64,000 nt of DNA from Amycolatopsis camponoti (GTDB lineage: Bacteria; Actinomycetota; Actinomycetes; Mycobacteriales; Pseudonocardiaceae): positions 2,058,501 to 2,122,500 of the forward strand of contig NZ_CABVGP010000002.1 of the NCBI RefSeq assembly GCF_902497555.1, read 5' to 3'. The translations under genes and the position numbers were made by a program. Under the pieces are notes generated by a model. That model was given only the letters and a program-made list of their open reading frames with translations. It was not told the origin of the DNA and made no database searches. Shown in pieces: positions 16,701 through 27,434 of this stretch; within the stretch, counting starts at the first letter, position 1, and the number at the start of each line of letters is the position of its first letter.

Positions 16701-18208
16701 GCTCTCATGTCCTTCGACCGGGGCCAGATCACGTCCCAGCTCGCGGTCCGGCCGCTGAGCTGCCAGACCGGCATGTGCTCGCTCGCGTTGGCGACGCCGA
16801 GCCGGTTGCCGACCTGCCCGGCGATGTGCGTGCTGCCGAAGTACTTCGCGAGCTTCGACGGGTCGTAGCCGACGAAGAGCACCGTGTCGGCGTCGTCGGC
16901 GGGCCGGCCGAAGTACCAGAAGCCCCGGCTGGGGCTGTACGCCTCGGGCAGGCCGCGTTCGGGCCCGTAGCGGCCGAGCGCGCCCGCCTGCCAGTAGCCG
17001 CCGGTGACGATCGCCGTGCCCGGCGGGGCGGTCCGGTACAGCGCGGCGACGTCGTCGGCGAGGTCCGGCCAGCCGATCTCTTCGGCCGCGTAGGCGGGCC
17101 GCGGCGCGGCCGGGTGGTCGGCCAGCCAGTGCACCGGCCAGAGCGGCAGCGTGAACGGCAGGCTGAACAGCGCCGACAGCACGAACACCGGCCAGGTCGG
17201 CACCCATCGCCACCAGCGGGACGGCTCGAGTGCTTCAACGTGGACGGCGGCCGCGGCCCACAGCACGCCGAACATGCCGGCGGCGTAGTAGTACCGCCCG
17301 TTGGCGACCAGGAAGACCGCGACGACACCCAGCGCCGTCCAGCCGAGGAACCGGTACGGCCGCAGCTGCTCGCTCCCCAGCAGCACGGCGACGCCGTAGA
17401 GGACGCCGAGCGCGCCGATCACCCAGCCGGCGCCGGCCAGGAGGTTCGGGACGAAGCTCTCGCGCCCGCCCGCCGCGTCGACCTCGGCGCCGACCGCGTT
17501 CCCCATACCGAGCTGCGGCCAGCCGTTCGCGCGCTGCCACAGCAGTGTCGGCACCAGCGAGACGGCGGCGATCACCGCTCCCAGCCACAGCTTCGGGCGG
17601 CGAAGCAGCTCTCGCGGCCCGAACACGAGCACCGCGAGCCCGGCCACCACCCAGAACGCGCCGATGAGCAGCTTTCCGTTGAGCGCCACGGCCGTCACGA
17701 CCCCGAGCCACACGAGGAGCGCGTCGGCCCGGGTGCGGACCCAGCGGACCAGCAGCCACAGCACGAGCGTCCACAGCAGCGGGTCGATCGTCGACGTCGC
17801 CAGGTAGTGGCCGCTGCCGACGAACTGCCCGCAGATCGCGTACGCCGCCGCCGCGCGTGCCTGCGCCTTGCGCTGCCCGCCGAGCTCCCGGGCGATCAGG
17901 GCGGTGACGACCACGCCCGCGGCGGTCGCGGCGATCGCCGGCAGCCGGAACACGACCAGGTTCCCGGGCGCGAGGGAGTCCATCGCCCAGGCCAGGAACG
18001 GGACGAGCGGCGGCTGGTCGGCGTAGCCCCACGCGAGGTGCTTGCCGGCGGCGAGGAAGTACAGCTCGTCCCCGAAGTAGCCGTAGCGGCCGGCCGTCAG
18101 CAGGAGCGCGAGGGCGGTGCCCGCCGCGAGCAGGGCGACCGGCAGCCGGGCGAACGGCGCGAGGGCGGCTTTCGACTGGTCGGGGGCCGTGGATACGGCG
18201 TCCATCAT
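16697..18208 (-). CDS. GT39-like polytopic glycosyltransferase (copy A)
   Basis: This 503-residue protein has about eleven membrane segments and the first-loop acidic motif GRYGYFGDELYFLAAGKHLAWGY near 40-62, as in the PMT/ArnT-like GT-C family (family 39). These enzymes move sugar from a polyprenyl-phosphate donor to an acceptor on the outer face of the membrane. The start is ATG 18208 or, with better SD spacing to AGGAG, ATG 18205. It is the first gene of an operon with the kinase and regulator (GTGA overlap). It is a clear paralogue of 18297-19793. Confidence 0.85.
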   Translation of the reverse strand: MMDAVSTAPDQSKAALAPFARLPVALLAAGTALALLLTAGRYGYFGDELYFLAAGKHLAWGYADQPPLVPFLAWAMDSLAPGNLVVFRLPAIAATAAGVVVTALIARELGGQRKAQARAAAAYAICGQFVGSGHYLATSTIDPLLWTLVLWLLVRWVRTRADALLVWLGVVTAVALNGKLLIGAFWVVAGLAVLVFGPRELLRRPKLWLGAVIAAVSLVPTLLWQRANGWPQLGMGNAVGAEVDAAGGRESFVPNLLAGAGWVIGALGVLYGVAVLLGSEQLRPYRFLGWTALGVVAVFLVANGRYYYAAGMFGVLWAAAAVHVEALEPSRWWRWVPTWPVFVLSALFSLPFTLPLWPVHWLADHPAAPRPAYAAEEIGWPDLADDVAALYRTAPPGTAIVTGGYWQAGALGRYGPERGLPEAYSPSRGFWYFGRPADDADTVLFVGYDPSKLAKYFGSTHIAGQVGNRLGVANASEHMPVWQLSGRTASWDVIWPRSKDMRA

Positions 18209-18257
18209 GCTCCTGTCGTCGTCCGGCCCGGTCCCTTCCGCACCCTACGGGGGCCCA

Positions 18258-18289
18258 CCCGGCGCCACCGCGCGGAAGGTGACGCCGGG
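18258..18289 (-). terminator. Hairpin after GT39-like copy B
   Basis: CCCGGCGCCACC and GGTGACGCCGGG form a 12-bp stem with one G-U pair and an 8-nt loop, 8 nt after the stop of the leftward gene ending at 18297. Confidence 0.6.
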
Positions 18290-18296
18290 CACACGC

Positions 18297-19793
18297 TCAC
18301 GGGTGGGTGTTGACCAGCTCCGGCCATAGCGCGGACCAGGGCCCGGTCCGGCCGGTCGCCAGCCACAGCGGCACGCCGTCGAAGTAGCTCGGCTTCGCGG
18401 AACCGGTGTCCACCTTGCCGATCGGCCGCACGCCGGCGAAGTGCCCGCGCAGCGGCCGCGGGTCCGCGCCCACGAACAGGACGTCGGTCGCCGTCTCGGG
18501 CGGCACCCCCAGGGTCGCATAACCGCGGTTGCCGCTGGCCGGCTCGGGCAGGCCGAGACCGGGGCCGTAGCGGGCGAGCGCACTGGCCTCCCAGTACGTC
18601 TCGGTCACCACCGCCGTGTGCTCCGGGCCGGGCAGCCGGGCGAACGCGCCTGCCACCGAGTTCGTCCCTTCCGGCCAACCGATCTCCGCGAAAGCGAGCG
18701 CCGGCGCCGGCAGTGCCGGGTGTTCGGTCAGCCACGCCCGCGGCCAGACCGGCAGCGAGACGGGCAGGACGAGCACCGCCGCGAGCACGTAGCACGGCCA
18801 GGTCGCGACCCACCGCCACCAGCGGGCCGGCTCCCGGCGTTCGAGCGCGACCGCGGCCACCGCCCAGCAGAGCGGGTACATCCCGGCGAGGTAGTAGAAC
18901 CGGCCGTTCACCGCCAGGAACACGAGGGTCAGCAGCAGCGTCGTCCAGCCGAGGAAGCGCAGCTCACGGCTGCGCAGGAGCCGGTACAGGCCGTAGCAGA
19001 GCAGGACGGCACCCACCGGGAGCCCGGCGGTGAGCAGCGCCGTCGGCAGGAACAGCAGCCGCCCGCCCCCGCCGTCGGCGACCTCCCGCGAGATCGCCGC
19101 ACCCATGCCCAGCTGGGGCCAGCCGTGCGTGGCCTGCCAGACCAGCGTCGGGACCAGCGCCGCCACGGCGATCGCGGCGCCGAGCCACAACGCCGGGCGC
19201 CGCAGCAGTTCGCGGGGACCGCGGACCAGGAGTGCGACCCCGGCGGCGAGCCAGAACCCGCCGATGAGGAACTTCGCGTAGAGCGCGACCGCCGTCACCA
19301 CGCCGGCCAGGACCAGCAGGCTGTCGGCCCGGGTGCGCAGCCACCGGACGAGCAGCCACAGCAGCAGCGTCCACAGGAACGGGTCCACTGTGGACGTCGC
19401 GAGGTAGTGCCCGCCCGCCAGCAGGTTCGTCGAGACGGCGAAGGTCGCGGCGGCGAGCGTCTGTGCCTTGGCGCCACCGCCCAGCTCCCGGGCGATCAGC
19501 GCGGTGAGCACGACCCCGCCGAGCGTCACCAGCATCGCGGGGATCCGCAGGACGAACGGCGAATGCCCGACCTCGTCCATGATCCTGGCCAGCAGGGGAA
19601 GCAGTGGTGGCTGGTCGACGTACCCCCAGGCCAGGTGCCGTCCGGCGGCGAGGAAGTACAGCTCGTCGCCGAAGTAGCCGTAGCGGTTCGCCGTCAGCAG
19701 CAACGGGATCGCCATCAGCGTCGTGACGATCGCCACCGGGACGACGGCGACCGATCGGATCCGGGCCGGGGCGGGCGCGAGCGTCACTCCCAC
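18297..19793 (-). CDS. GT39-like polytopic glycosyltransferase (copy B)
   Basis: This 498-residue protein shares with copy A the N-terminal block NRYGYFGDELYFLAAGRHLAWGYVDQPPLLP, the layout of about eleven membrane segments and the C-terminal motif LFVGxDPxxLxxxFxxxxxIGxVDT. It overlaps the ABC permease. Both GTG 19793 and GTG 19787 are possible starts, the latter as a GTGA overlap. It thus belongs to the exporter operon, whereas copy A belongs to the two-component operon. The acceptor is unknown. A GTCCACTGTGGAC palindrome is at 19383-19395. Confidence 0.85.
   Translation of the reverse strand: MGVTLAPAPARIRSVAVVPVAIVTTLMAIPLLLTANRYGYFGDELYFLAAGRHLAWGYVDQPPLLPLLARIMDEVGHSPFVLRIPAMLVTLGGVVLTALIARELGGGAKAQTLAAATFAVSTNLLAGGHYLATSTVDPFLWTLLLWLLVRWLRTRADSLLVLAGVVTAVALYAKFLIGGFWLAAGVALLVRGPRELLRRPALWLGAAIAVAALVPTLVWQATHGWPQLGMGAAISREVADGGGGRLLFLPTALLTAGLPVGAVLLCYGLYRLLRSRELRFLGWTTLLLTLVFLAVNGRFYYLAGMYPLCWAVAAVALERREPARWWRWVATWPCYVLAAVLVLPVSLPVWPRAWLTEHPALPAPALAFAEIGWPEGTNSVAGAFARLPGPEHTAVVTETYWEASALARYGPGLGLPEPASGNRGYATLGVPPETATDVLFVGADPRPLRGHFAGVRPIGKVDTGSAKPSYFDGVPLWLATGRTGPWSALWPELVNTHP
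19383..19395. repeat. GTCCACTGTGGAC palindrome, copy 3
   Basis: A perfect 13-bp palindrome inside GT39-like copy B, encoding the STVD tetrapeptide on the coding strand. Confidence 0.7.
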
Positions 19794-20527
19794 CGGAACA
19801 CCCGCACCGCGACGGTGGTGCAGACGACGGCGAAAGCCGCCATCGCGCCGAGCTGCAGCAGCTCCGGGGCGTCGCCGGCCCAGGTGGCGCGCAGCGCGTT
19901 GAGCGTCGCTCCGAGCGGCAGGACGTCGGCGACGTGCTGCAGGAAGACCGGCAGCTGCTCCTTCGGCACCCAGACCCCGCCCAGCGCCAGCATCGGGAAG
20001 AACAGCGCGCTGCCGATGCCGCTCGCCGCGCGACCGGTCGGTGCCAGGGCCGCGACCAGGAGCCCGACGGAGAACAGCGCGAGCGCGCCGAGGACGATCG
20101 AGAGCAGGAAACCGCCCGGGTTGCCCGGCAACGGGATGCCGAGCACGAGCCGGCCGACGCCCGCGACGAGCAGGACCACGACGACCGCGGCCGCCAGGTT
20201 CACCAGCAGCTGCGCGGTGAGCAGCCGGCTCGGCGGCACCGGGCTCGCGGAAAGCCGTTTGAGCAGGCCCTTTTCGCGGTAGGTGGCCATCGTGTTCGGG
20301 AACAGCGTCAAGGCCAGCATGGCCAGCAGGATCGTGACGGCCATCGGCGCGATCACCGTGGCCAGTGCGCTGTGCCCGCCGTACTTCGGATCGGGCTCGT
20401 TCGCGCCGGGCAGGAGCCCGAACACGAGCAGCAGGGCGAGCGGGATGCCGACGACGATGGCCGGGGCACCCGGGTCGCGCAGGAACACCTTGGCCTCGGC
20501 GGCGGTCAGCTTGGTCAGGACGGACAT
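19784..20527 (-). CDS. ABC-2 type transporter permease
   Basis: This 247-residue protein has six membrane segments in ABC-2 layout and the family's LP(L/V)GATLNALRATW segment near the end. It starts at ATG 20527 behind AAGGGGG, just after the ATPase gene. With that ATPase it forms a small exporter of the DrrAB type; the substrate is unknown. It overlaps the GT39-like gene that follows, so exporter and glycosyltransferase probably serve the same envelope process. Confidence 0.9.
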   Translation of the reverse strand: MSVLTKLTAAEAKVFLRDPGAPAIVVGIPLALLLVFGLLPGANEPDPKYGGHSALATVIAPMAVTILLAMLALTLFPNTMATYREKGLLKRLSASPVPPSRLLTAQLLVNLAAAVVVVLLVAGVGRLVLGIPLPGNPGGFLLSIVLGALALFSVGLLVAALAPTGRAASGIGSALFFPMLALGGVWVPKEQLPVFLQHVADVLPLGATLNALRATWAGDAPELLQLGAMAAFAVVCTTVAVRVFRWE

Positions 20528-20538
20528 GGTTTCCCCCT

Positions 20539-21444
20539 TCATTCCGGCCGGTGGCCGGTGAGCGCGACGAAGGCGTCGTCGAGGCCGGCCTGCTCGACGC
20601 GCAGGTCCCCGGCGATCACGCCGAGCCGGGCCAGCAGCGACGTCACCGCGTGGAGCACGTTCCCGGTGCCGCTGACCACGACGCGGTCGCCCTGGCGCTC
20701 GGCCTTCCGGACCTCCGGCAGCGCCTCGAGCGCGGCGGGGTCCAGTGGGGCCGACGGCCGGAACCGCACGACCTGCTCGTCGGCCACCCGCGCGACCAGC
20801 CCGGCCGGCGTGTCGACGGCGACGACGCGCCCGGCGTCGATGACCGCGATCCGGTCGCAGAGGCGCTCGGCTTCGGCCATGAAGTGCGTGACCAGCAGGA
20901 TCGTGACGCCCTGGGCCCGCACGGTTTCGATGAGGTCCCAGGTGTCGCGGCGGGCCTGCGGGTCGAGGCCGGTGGTCAGCTCGTCGAGCACCGCCAGCTC
21001 CGGGCTCCCGATCAGCGCGAGGGCGATGGACAGCCGCTGCTGCTGACCGCCGGAGAGCTTCTTGTACGCCTTGTCGCGGTGCTCGGTGAGCCCGAGCGTG
21101 TCGAGCAGCGTGTCCGGGTCCGCCGGGGTGCGGTAGAAGGCGGCGTAGAGGTCGAGCAGCTCGCCGACCCGCAGCTTGTCCTGCAGCCGCCCCTCCTGGA
21201 GCTGCACGCCGACGCGCTGGCGCAGCTCGGCCCGGTCCCGGTGCGGGTCGCGACCCAGCACCGAAAGCCGGCCGCCGTCGGGCGTCCGGAGGCCCTCCAG
21301 GCACTCGACGGTCGTGGTCTTGCCCGCGCCGTTCGGGCCCAGGATCCCGAAGATCTCGCCGCGCTCGACCGTGAACGACACGTCGTCGACCGCGACCTTG
21401 TCCCCGTACCGCTTGTGGAGGTGTTCGACCTCGATGACCGGCAT
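20539..21444 (-). CDS. ABC-2 exporter ATP-binding protein (DrrA-like)
   Basis: This 301-residue ATPase has Walker A GPNGAGKTTT near 36-45, the Q-loop, signature LSGGQQQR near 130, Walker B LAVLDELTTGLDP and the switch His in LLVTHF. The Glu after Walker B Asp is present. The C-terminal 80 residues match the DrrA-type extension. The start is ATG 21444 behind GGGGG. A 10-bp inverted repeat (21458-21486) lies just upstream. It powers the permease encoded next. Confidence 0.92.
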   Translation of the reverse strand: MPVIEVEHLHKRYGDKVAVDDVSFTVERGEIFGILGPNGAGKTTTVECLEGLRTPDGGRLSVLGRDPHRDRAELRQRVGVQLQEGRLQDKLRVGELLDLYAAFYRTPADPDTLLDTLGLTEHRDKAYKKLSGGQQQRLSIALALIGSPELAVLDELTTGLDPQARRDTWDLIETVRAQGVTILLVTHFMAEAERLCDRIAVIDAGRVVAVDTPAGLVARVADEQVVRFRPSAPLDPAALEALPEVRKAERQGDRVVVSGTGNVLHAVTSLLARLGVIAGDLRVEQAGLDDAFVALTGHRPE

Positions 21445-21457
21445 GGCGCCGACCCCC

Positions 21458-21486
21458 TTCTCGATCCGTTGTCGCTGGATCGAGAA
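21458..21486. promoter_or_regulatory. 10-bp inverted repeat before the ABC exporter
   Basis: TTCTCGATCC and GGATCGAGAA are exact complements separated by 9 nt, starting 14 bp upstream of the ATPase start codon. It may be an operator or a leader hairpin. No regulator gene is adjacent. Confidence 0.55.
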
Positions 21487-21561
21487 TCCCGCGCCGGCCC
21501 GGTCCGGCACGTCGTCGGAACGGTCCGCGTCGCATCCGTCATCCGGTGGATGCGACGGCCC

Positions 21562-22080
21562 CTAGGGGTGCCGGCGCCAGGTCAGCGTGATGTCCTTCGT
21601 GGACAGCCAGGCGGCGAGGTCGTAGCCGTGCGCGGCCAGCCCCTCCACCGCCGCGTAGGTGGTTTCGAGGGCGTACTGCGCGTCTTCGGCGGTGACGAGA
21701 CCGGCGGCGTGGGCTTCGAGGAGCTCGTCGGTGTCGATCACCCGCAGCGACAGCTTGTCCTTGAGGACGATGTCGACGTAGAGGTCGGTGGCGACCCAGC
21801 GCGGGCCGTCGCGGCGGACGCGGACGACGTCGAGGTAGAAGTCCTGGTCGCGTTCGTGGCCGGGGGTGAACCAGAAGTCGGTGAACCGCAGCCCGAGCCC
21901 GGGCACCAGCCAGGACTCGAGGTAGTGGAACTGGGCGCGGCCGGGCGCGGGGCGGGCGAGGTACAGGCCGAACGGCTCCTCGCGGTACTCGTCGACCTCG
22001 CGGACGATGCCCTTCGGGTCGATGTTCGCGCGCGCGGCGGGGTCGAAGACCTCGACCTTCGGCGGGTGCAGTGCGGCCAT
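21562..22080 (-). CDS. DUF402 family protein
   Basis: This 172-residue protein matches the DUF402/FomD-like barrel family, with the segments FWFTPGHERDQDFYLDVVRV and ATDLYVDIVLKDKLSLRVIDTDELLEA. Members include nucleoside diphosphate phosphatases and the C-terminal domain of Ntdp; the conserved Asp and Tyr residues of the DxYxDI motif are present. I chose ATG 22080, since the GGCAGG SD is 9 nt before it but directly abuts the ATG at 22089. A homologous gene sits between coaE and uvrB in mycobacteria, so this is likely conserved synteny. Confidence 0.8.
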   Translation of the reverse strand: MAALHPPKVEVFDPAARANIDPKGIVREVDEYREEPFGLYLARPAPGRAQFHYLESWLVPGLGLRFTDFWFTPGHERDQDFYLDVVRVRRDGPRWVATDLYVDIVLKDKLSLRVIDTDELLEAHAAGLVTAEDAQYALETTYAAVEGLAAHGYDLAAWLSTKDITLTWRRHP

Positions 22081-22179
22081 GGCGCTCATCCTGCCCGGCG
22101 GGTCACGAATCGAGCAGACGCGACGCGCGCGCCACACGTTCGGGCTAAGGTGCGCCGACTGTGAGTGAGGGGACTGGGG

Positions 22180-23694
22180 ATGTTCGGGATCATCAGGCCG
22201 TGCCGGCATCGGCTGTCCGAAGGCCTGCACGCGGACTGGCTGGCCCACCTGTGCGGCCTGTGTCTGACGCTGCGTGACGAGCACGGGCAGCTCGCCCGCG
22301 TCGTCACGAACTACGACGGGCTGATCATCTCCGCGCTGGTCGAGGCACAGGCACCGCGAGGGGAGCTGCGCCGCGACGCTGGGCCGTGCCCGCTGCGGGG
22401 CATGCGGGCGGCATCGGTGGCACGCGGGGAGGGCGCCCAGCTCGCGGCGGCGGTGTCCCTGGTGCTGGCGGCGGCGAAGGTGGACGACCACGTCGAGGAC
22501 CGCGACGGCGCTTTCGGCCGGCGTCCGGTGGCGCTGGCCGCGCGGCGGGTCGCGGCCCGGTGGGCGTCGCAGGGCAGCAGTACCGGCGGCCGGGTGGGGT
22601 TCGACACTTCGGTGCTGGTGGAGGCGGTCTCGCGGCAGGGTTCGCTGGAGCGGTCTCTCGGGGTGGGGGATTCGGCGCTCGCCGCGACCGAGCCCGCCGA
22701 GCTGGCCACCTCCGCGGCTTTCGCGCGGACGGCGGAGCTGGCCGGGCGCCCGGGGAACGTGGCCCCGCTGGCGGAGGCGGGCCGCCTGTTCGGCCGGGTG
22801 GCGCACTTGCTGGACGCGGTCGAGGACCACGCGGCGGACGCGGCGGCGGGAGCGTGGAACCCGTTGCGGGCCACGGGAACTTCCCTGGACGAGGCGCGCC
22901 GGTTGTGCGATGACGCGGTGCTCGGGGTGGAACTGGCGTTGCGCGAAGCCGAGTTCGCGAAGCCGGGGCTGGTGCACGCACTGCTGGTCCACGAGCTGCG
23001 GCAAGCGGTTCGGCGCGCCTTCGGACACGGTTCGGCGCACGGCCACAGTCATGCCCACGGCCCGGCTTCCGGTGCCGGTCCGGTGGTGGGAAGCGGCTTC
23101 GGGTCTGGCCTGACCTCCGGCGCTGGTCCGGTGGGTGGAAGCACCTCGGATGTCGAGTCCGGGCAGCAGCCGCCGCCCGGGTGGATCGGGCCGGGGCCCA
23201 CTCCACCCCAGCACCCGCAGCAGCCTCCGCCGGGCTGGATCGGCCGGGGGCCGACGCCCCAGCAGTACCCGCACCAGCCGCCGGGCGGTCCGGGGTCCGG
23301 TGTGCCGCAGGGCTTTCCGCCGCCCGGCGCACCCGGCCCGGGCGGACCTGGTGGCCGCGGGCCCGGCGGCCCTGGTGGACCCGGCGGCCCAGGAGGTCCC
23401 GGTGGTCCAGGCGGCCCCGATGGCCCCGATGGACCCGGCGATTCCCACGGCCCGGAGCCGCTCGACGGCAAAGGCGGCGGCCTCTGGTACCCGAAGTTCG
23501 CCGTCCCGGCGAAGAAGCGCAACTTCTTCCTCGGCTGCGCGCTCACTCCCTACATGTGCTGCACCTGCCAATTCTGCTGCCGCGATCCCTATCCTGGGCC
23601 GTGGAGCGGGAAACCGCACACGACCGGCGGCTGCGACTGCGGCGGCTGTGACTGCGACTGTGGTTGCTGCGACTGCTGTGACTGCAGTTGCTGA
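22180..23694 (+). CDS. DUF5685 protein with collagen-like linker and 17-cysteine tail
   Basis: This 504-residue protein has a helical N-terminal domain (1-285) of the DUF5685 type, starting MFGIIRPCRHRL with Cys8 and a CGLC pair (Cys25, Cys28), followed by a helix with Asp residues (KVDDHVEDRDG). Residues 290-385 are a Gly/Pro/His-rich linker with two PPPGWIGxGPTP repeats. Residues 386-424 are a collagen-like run of GGP triplets. The last 52 residues hold 17 cysteines, mostly in CDC, CCDCC and CxxCC groups. There is no signal peptide or membrane segment. Metal binding by the tail is plausible. The function is unknown. It is followed after 13 bp by the CMD gene. Confidence 0.75.
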   Translation: MFGIIRPCRHRLSEGLHADWLAHLCGLCLTLRDEHGQLARVVTNYDGLIISALVEAQAPRGELRRDAGPCPLRGMRAASVARGEGAQLAAAVSLVLAAAKVDDHVEDRDGAFGRRPVALAARRVAARWASQGSSTGGRVGFDTSVLVEAVSRQGSLERSLGVGDSALAATEPAELATSAAFARTAELAGRPGNVAPLAEAGRLFGRVAHLLDAVEDHAADAAAGAWNPLRATGTSLDEARRLCDDAVLGVELALREAEFAKPGLVHALLVHELRQAVRRAFGHGSAHGHSHAHGPASGAGPVVGSGFGSGLTSGAGPVGGSTSDVESGQQPPPGWIGPGPTPPQHPQQPPPGWIGRGPTPQQYPHQPPGGPGSGVPQGFPPPGAPGPGGPGGRGPGGPGGPGGPGGPGGPGGPDGPDGPGDSHGPEPLDGKGGGLWYPKFAVPAKKRNFFLGCALTPYMCCTCQFCCRDPYPGPWSGKPHTTGGCDCGGCDCDCGCCDCCDCSC

Positions 23695-23707
23695 AGGGGG
23701 CAGCGGG

Positions 23708-24313
23708 ATGACGATGGACGACCTGCACGACCGGGGCCGCGAGACCTTCGCCGGGCTCGTCGACGGCGGCGCGGAGCGGCTCGACGCGTTGTTCGCCACC
23801 GTCCCGGCGCTGGGCGAGCTGGCGGTCGGCACCGTCTACGGCCACCTGCACGAACGCCCGGCCCTGGACGCCCGGACGCGGGAGGCGGCCACCCTGGCGG
23901 CGATCGTCGCGGCGGGGATGGTCGGGCCGCCGCTGAGCGTCCACCTCCGCACCGGCCTCGCCTCGGGGCTTTCGCCGGCCGAGATCTGCGAAGTCGTCGT
24001 CCAGACGGCCGCCTTCGCGGGCTTCCCGCGTGCGGTTTCGGCCGCCGACCAGCTGAACCGCCTCTTCGAAGGCCACGGCCTGCCGATCCCGCCTCCGCCG
24101 TCGCCGCGTGAGGTCGTGCTGACGTACCTCGCGGAGCCCGAAGCCGAGGTCGCCGAGGTGCTCGGGGAATTCCCGCGCACCGAGGTCCAGGCGACCGGAC
24201 CCGACCGGGTGCTCGTCTCGTGTTTCGGGGACGCCCCCGTGCCCGGTGCCGTCCTGCACTGCGCCGTGACCGGCGGCGAAGTCACGTCCGTCACGGTGTT
24301 CCGACCCTCCTGA
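23708..24313 (+). CDS. Carboxymuconolactone decarboxylase-like protein with C-terminal extension
   Basis: Residues 1-125 of this 201-residue protein match the CMD/AhpD fold (helices [49 protein letters not shown]). The CxxC redox pair of AhpD is not present; only one Cys in EICEVV remains, so peroxidase-type disulphide chemistry is unlikely. The last 75 residues form an extra beta-rich part. The start is ATG 23708, 13 bp after the DUF5685 gene. The substrate is unknown. Confidence 0.8.
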   Translation: MTMDDLHDRGRETFAGLVDGGAERLDALFATVPALGELAVGTVYGHLHERPALDARTREAATLAAIVAAGMVGPPLSVHLRTGLASGLSPAEICEVVVQTAAFAGFPRAVSAADQLNRLFEGHGLPIPPPPSPREVVLTYLAEPEAEVAEVLGEFPRTEVQATGPDRVLVSCFGDAPVPGAVLHCAVTGGEVTSVTVFRPS

Positions 24314-24346
24314 CCAGGGCCGACGGAAATTGTCGGTGGTGAGTCG

Positions 24347-24352
24347 TACTCT
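24347..24352 (+). promoter_or_regulatory. uvrB leaderless -10 box (TACTCT)
   Basis: TACTCT lies 7 nt before the uvrB GTG at 24360, with no SD. No actinobacterial SOS box was found nearby. Confidence 0.5.
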
Positions 24353-24359
24353 GGTCGAC

Positions 24360-26516
<2,157 letters not shown>

Positions 26517-26525
26517 GCGACACCC

Positions 26526-26566
26526 GGGGCCGGGGCCGGGGCCGGGGCCGGGGCCAGGGCCAGGGC
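26526..26566. repeat. GGGGCC hexanucleotide repeat
   Basis: Five perfect GGGGCC units are followed by two AGGGCC-type units. The run of G4 tracts could form a G-quadruplex in the uvrB transcript, 10 nt after its stop codon. Confidence 0.85.
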
Positions 26567-26670
26567 ATGTGGGGCGAGGGCCGGGCCGGTTGGGCCGGGG
26601 GAGGTTGGCGGGCCGGTGGGGCTGTGGGCTGAGCGGGGCAGTGGCCTGCTGGCGAGGTGGTGAGGCGCCG

Positions 26671-27014
26671 ACCCGGTGGCCTTGTCCCGAGGTCGGCTAC
26701 CCGCCGTCGGATAGCGTCGCTGGGGCAGCCGCGACGATGCCGCCGCCGAGTAGCGGCGCTGATCGGTGGCCTTGTTCCGAGGTCGGCTACCCGCCGTCGG
26801 ATGGCGTCGCTGGGGCAGCCGCGACGATGCCGTCGCCGAGTAGCGGCGCTGATCGGTGGCCTTGTTCCGAGGTCGGCTACCCGCCGTCGGATGGCGTCGC
26901 CGGGGCAGCCGCAACGATGCCGTCGCCGGGCGGCGGCGCTGACCGGTCGCCTTGCCTGGTGGCCGGCTACCCGCCACTGGGTCAGCCGCGACGACGAGCG
27001 CTGCCGCCCAGCGG
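26671..27014. repeat. 90-bp tandem repeat (three full units, one decayed)
   Basis: Units are 26671-26760, 26761-26850, 26851-26940 and a shortened, divergent fourth from 26941. Units 2 and 3 begin GATCGGTGGCCTTGTTCCGA and differ at only a few bases; unit 1 differs at a few more. No gene in the window resembles the unit. Confidence 0.9.
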
Positions 27015-27086
27015 CGCGAGTGTTCCTCTGCCGGCCGTCGTCGGCGGCTCGTGCTTGGTCCGTCGTGCACTGAGGAGGCCTGAACC

Positions 27087-27434
27087 GTGAACATCGAAGC
27101 CGTCGTCGCCTACTGCCTTGGCAAGCCCGGGGCCGAGGAGACCTACCCCTTCGGTGACCACGTGCTCGTCGCCAAAGTCGGGGGCAAGGGCTTCGCCTTC
27201 ATCAGGCAGGACGAGCCCGGCAGTGTCGCCCTCAAATGCGGTGCCAGCCGAGACGAAGCCGCCGAGGTCCGGGAACGGTACCCCGACTCCGTCACCGTCA
27301 TGGACTACCTCGGCCGCTACGGCTGGAACCGCGTCGCGCTCGGCGCCGCTGTTCCCGGTGCCGAGCTCGAAGAGCTCATCGACGCCTCCTACGACGACGT
27401 CGTCCGGCGGCTGCCGAAGGCGAAACGTCCTTAA
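27087..27434 (+). CDS. MmcQ/YjbR family protein
   Basis: This 115-residue protein matches the YjbR/CyaY-like double-wing family: GAEETYPFGDHVLVAKVGGKGFAFI, then the KCGA and YGWNRVAL segments. Members are proposed DNA-binding proteins of unknown role. The start is GTG 27087 with SD GAGGAGG. It ends 4 nt into the convergent VOC gene. Confidence 0.88.
   Translation: MNIEAVVAYCLGKPGAEETYPFGDHVLVAKVGGKGFAFIRQDEPGSVALKCGASRDEAAEVRERYPDSVTVMDYLGRYGWNRVALGAAVPGAELEELIDASYDDVVRRLPKAKRP

Larger units (their letters stand above)
26517..27086. other. 570-bp gap after uvrB filled with simple and tandem repeats
   Basis: No supportable gene lies here. It begins with five GGGGCC units (26526-26555), continues with G-rich sequence and then a 90-bp minisatellite (26671 to about 27014). 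Frames stay open through the repeats on both strands only because the 90-bp period is a multiple of three and stops are rare at this GC. Nothing else was recognised. Confidence 0.7.

Noticed and set aside
26569..27090. Protein with 30-residue repeats over the 90-bp minisatellite
   Set aside because: Frames are open on both strands because the period divides by three; there is no SD, no conserved domain and the product is low complexity.
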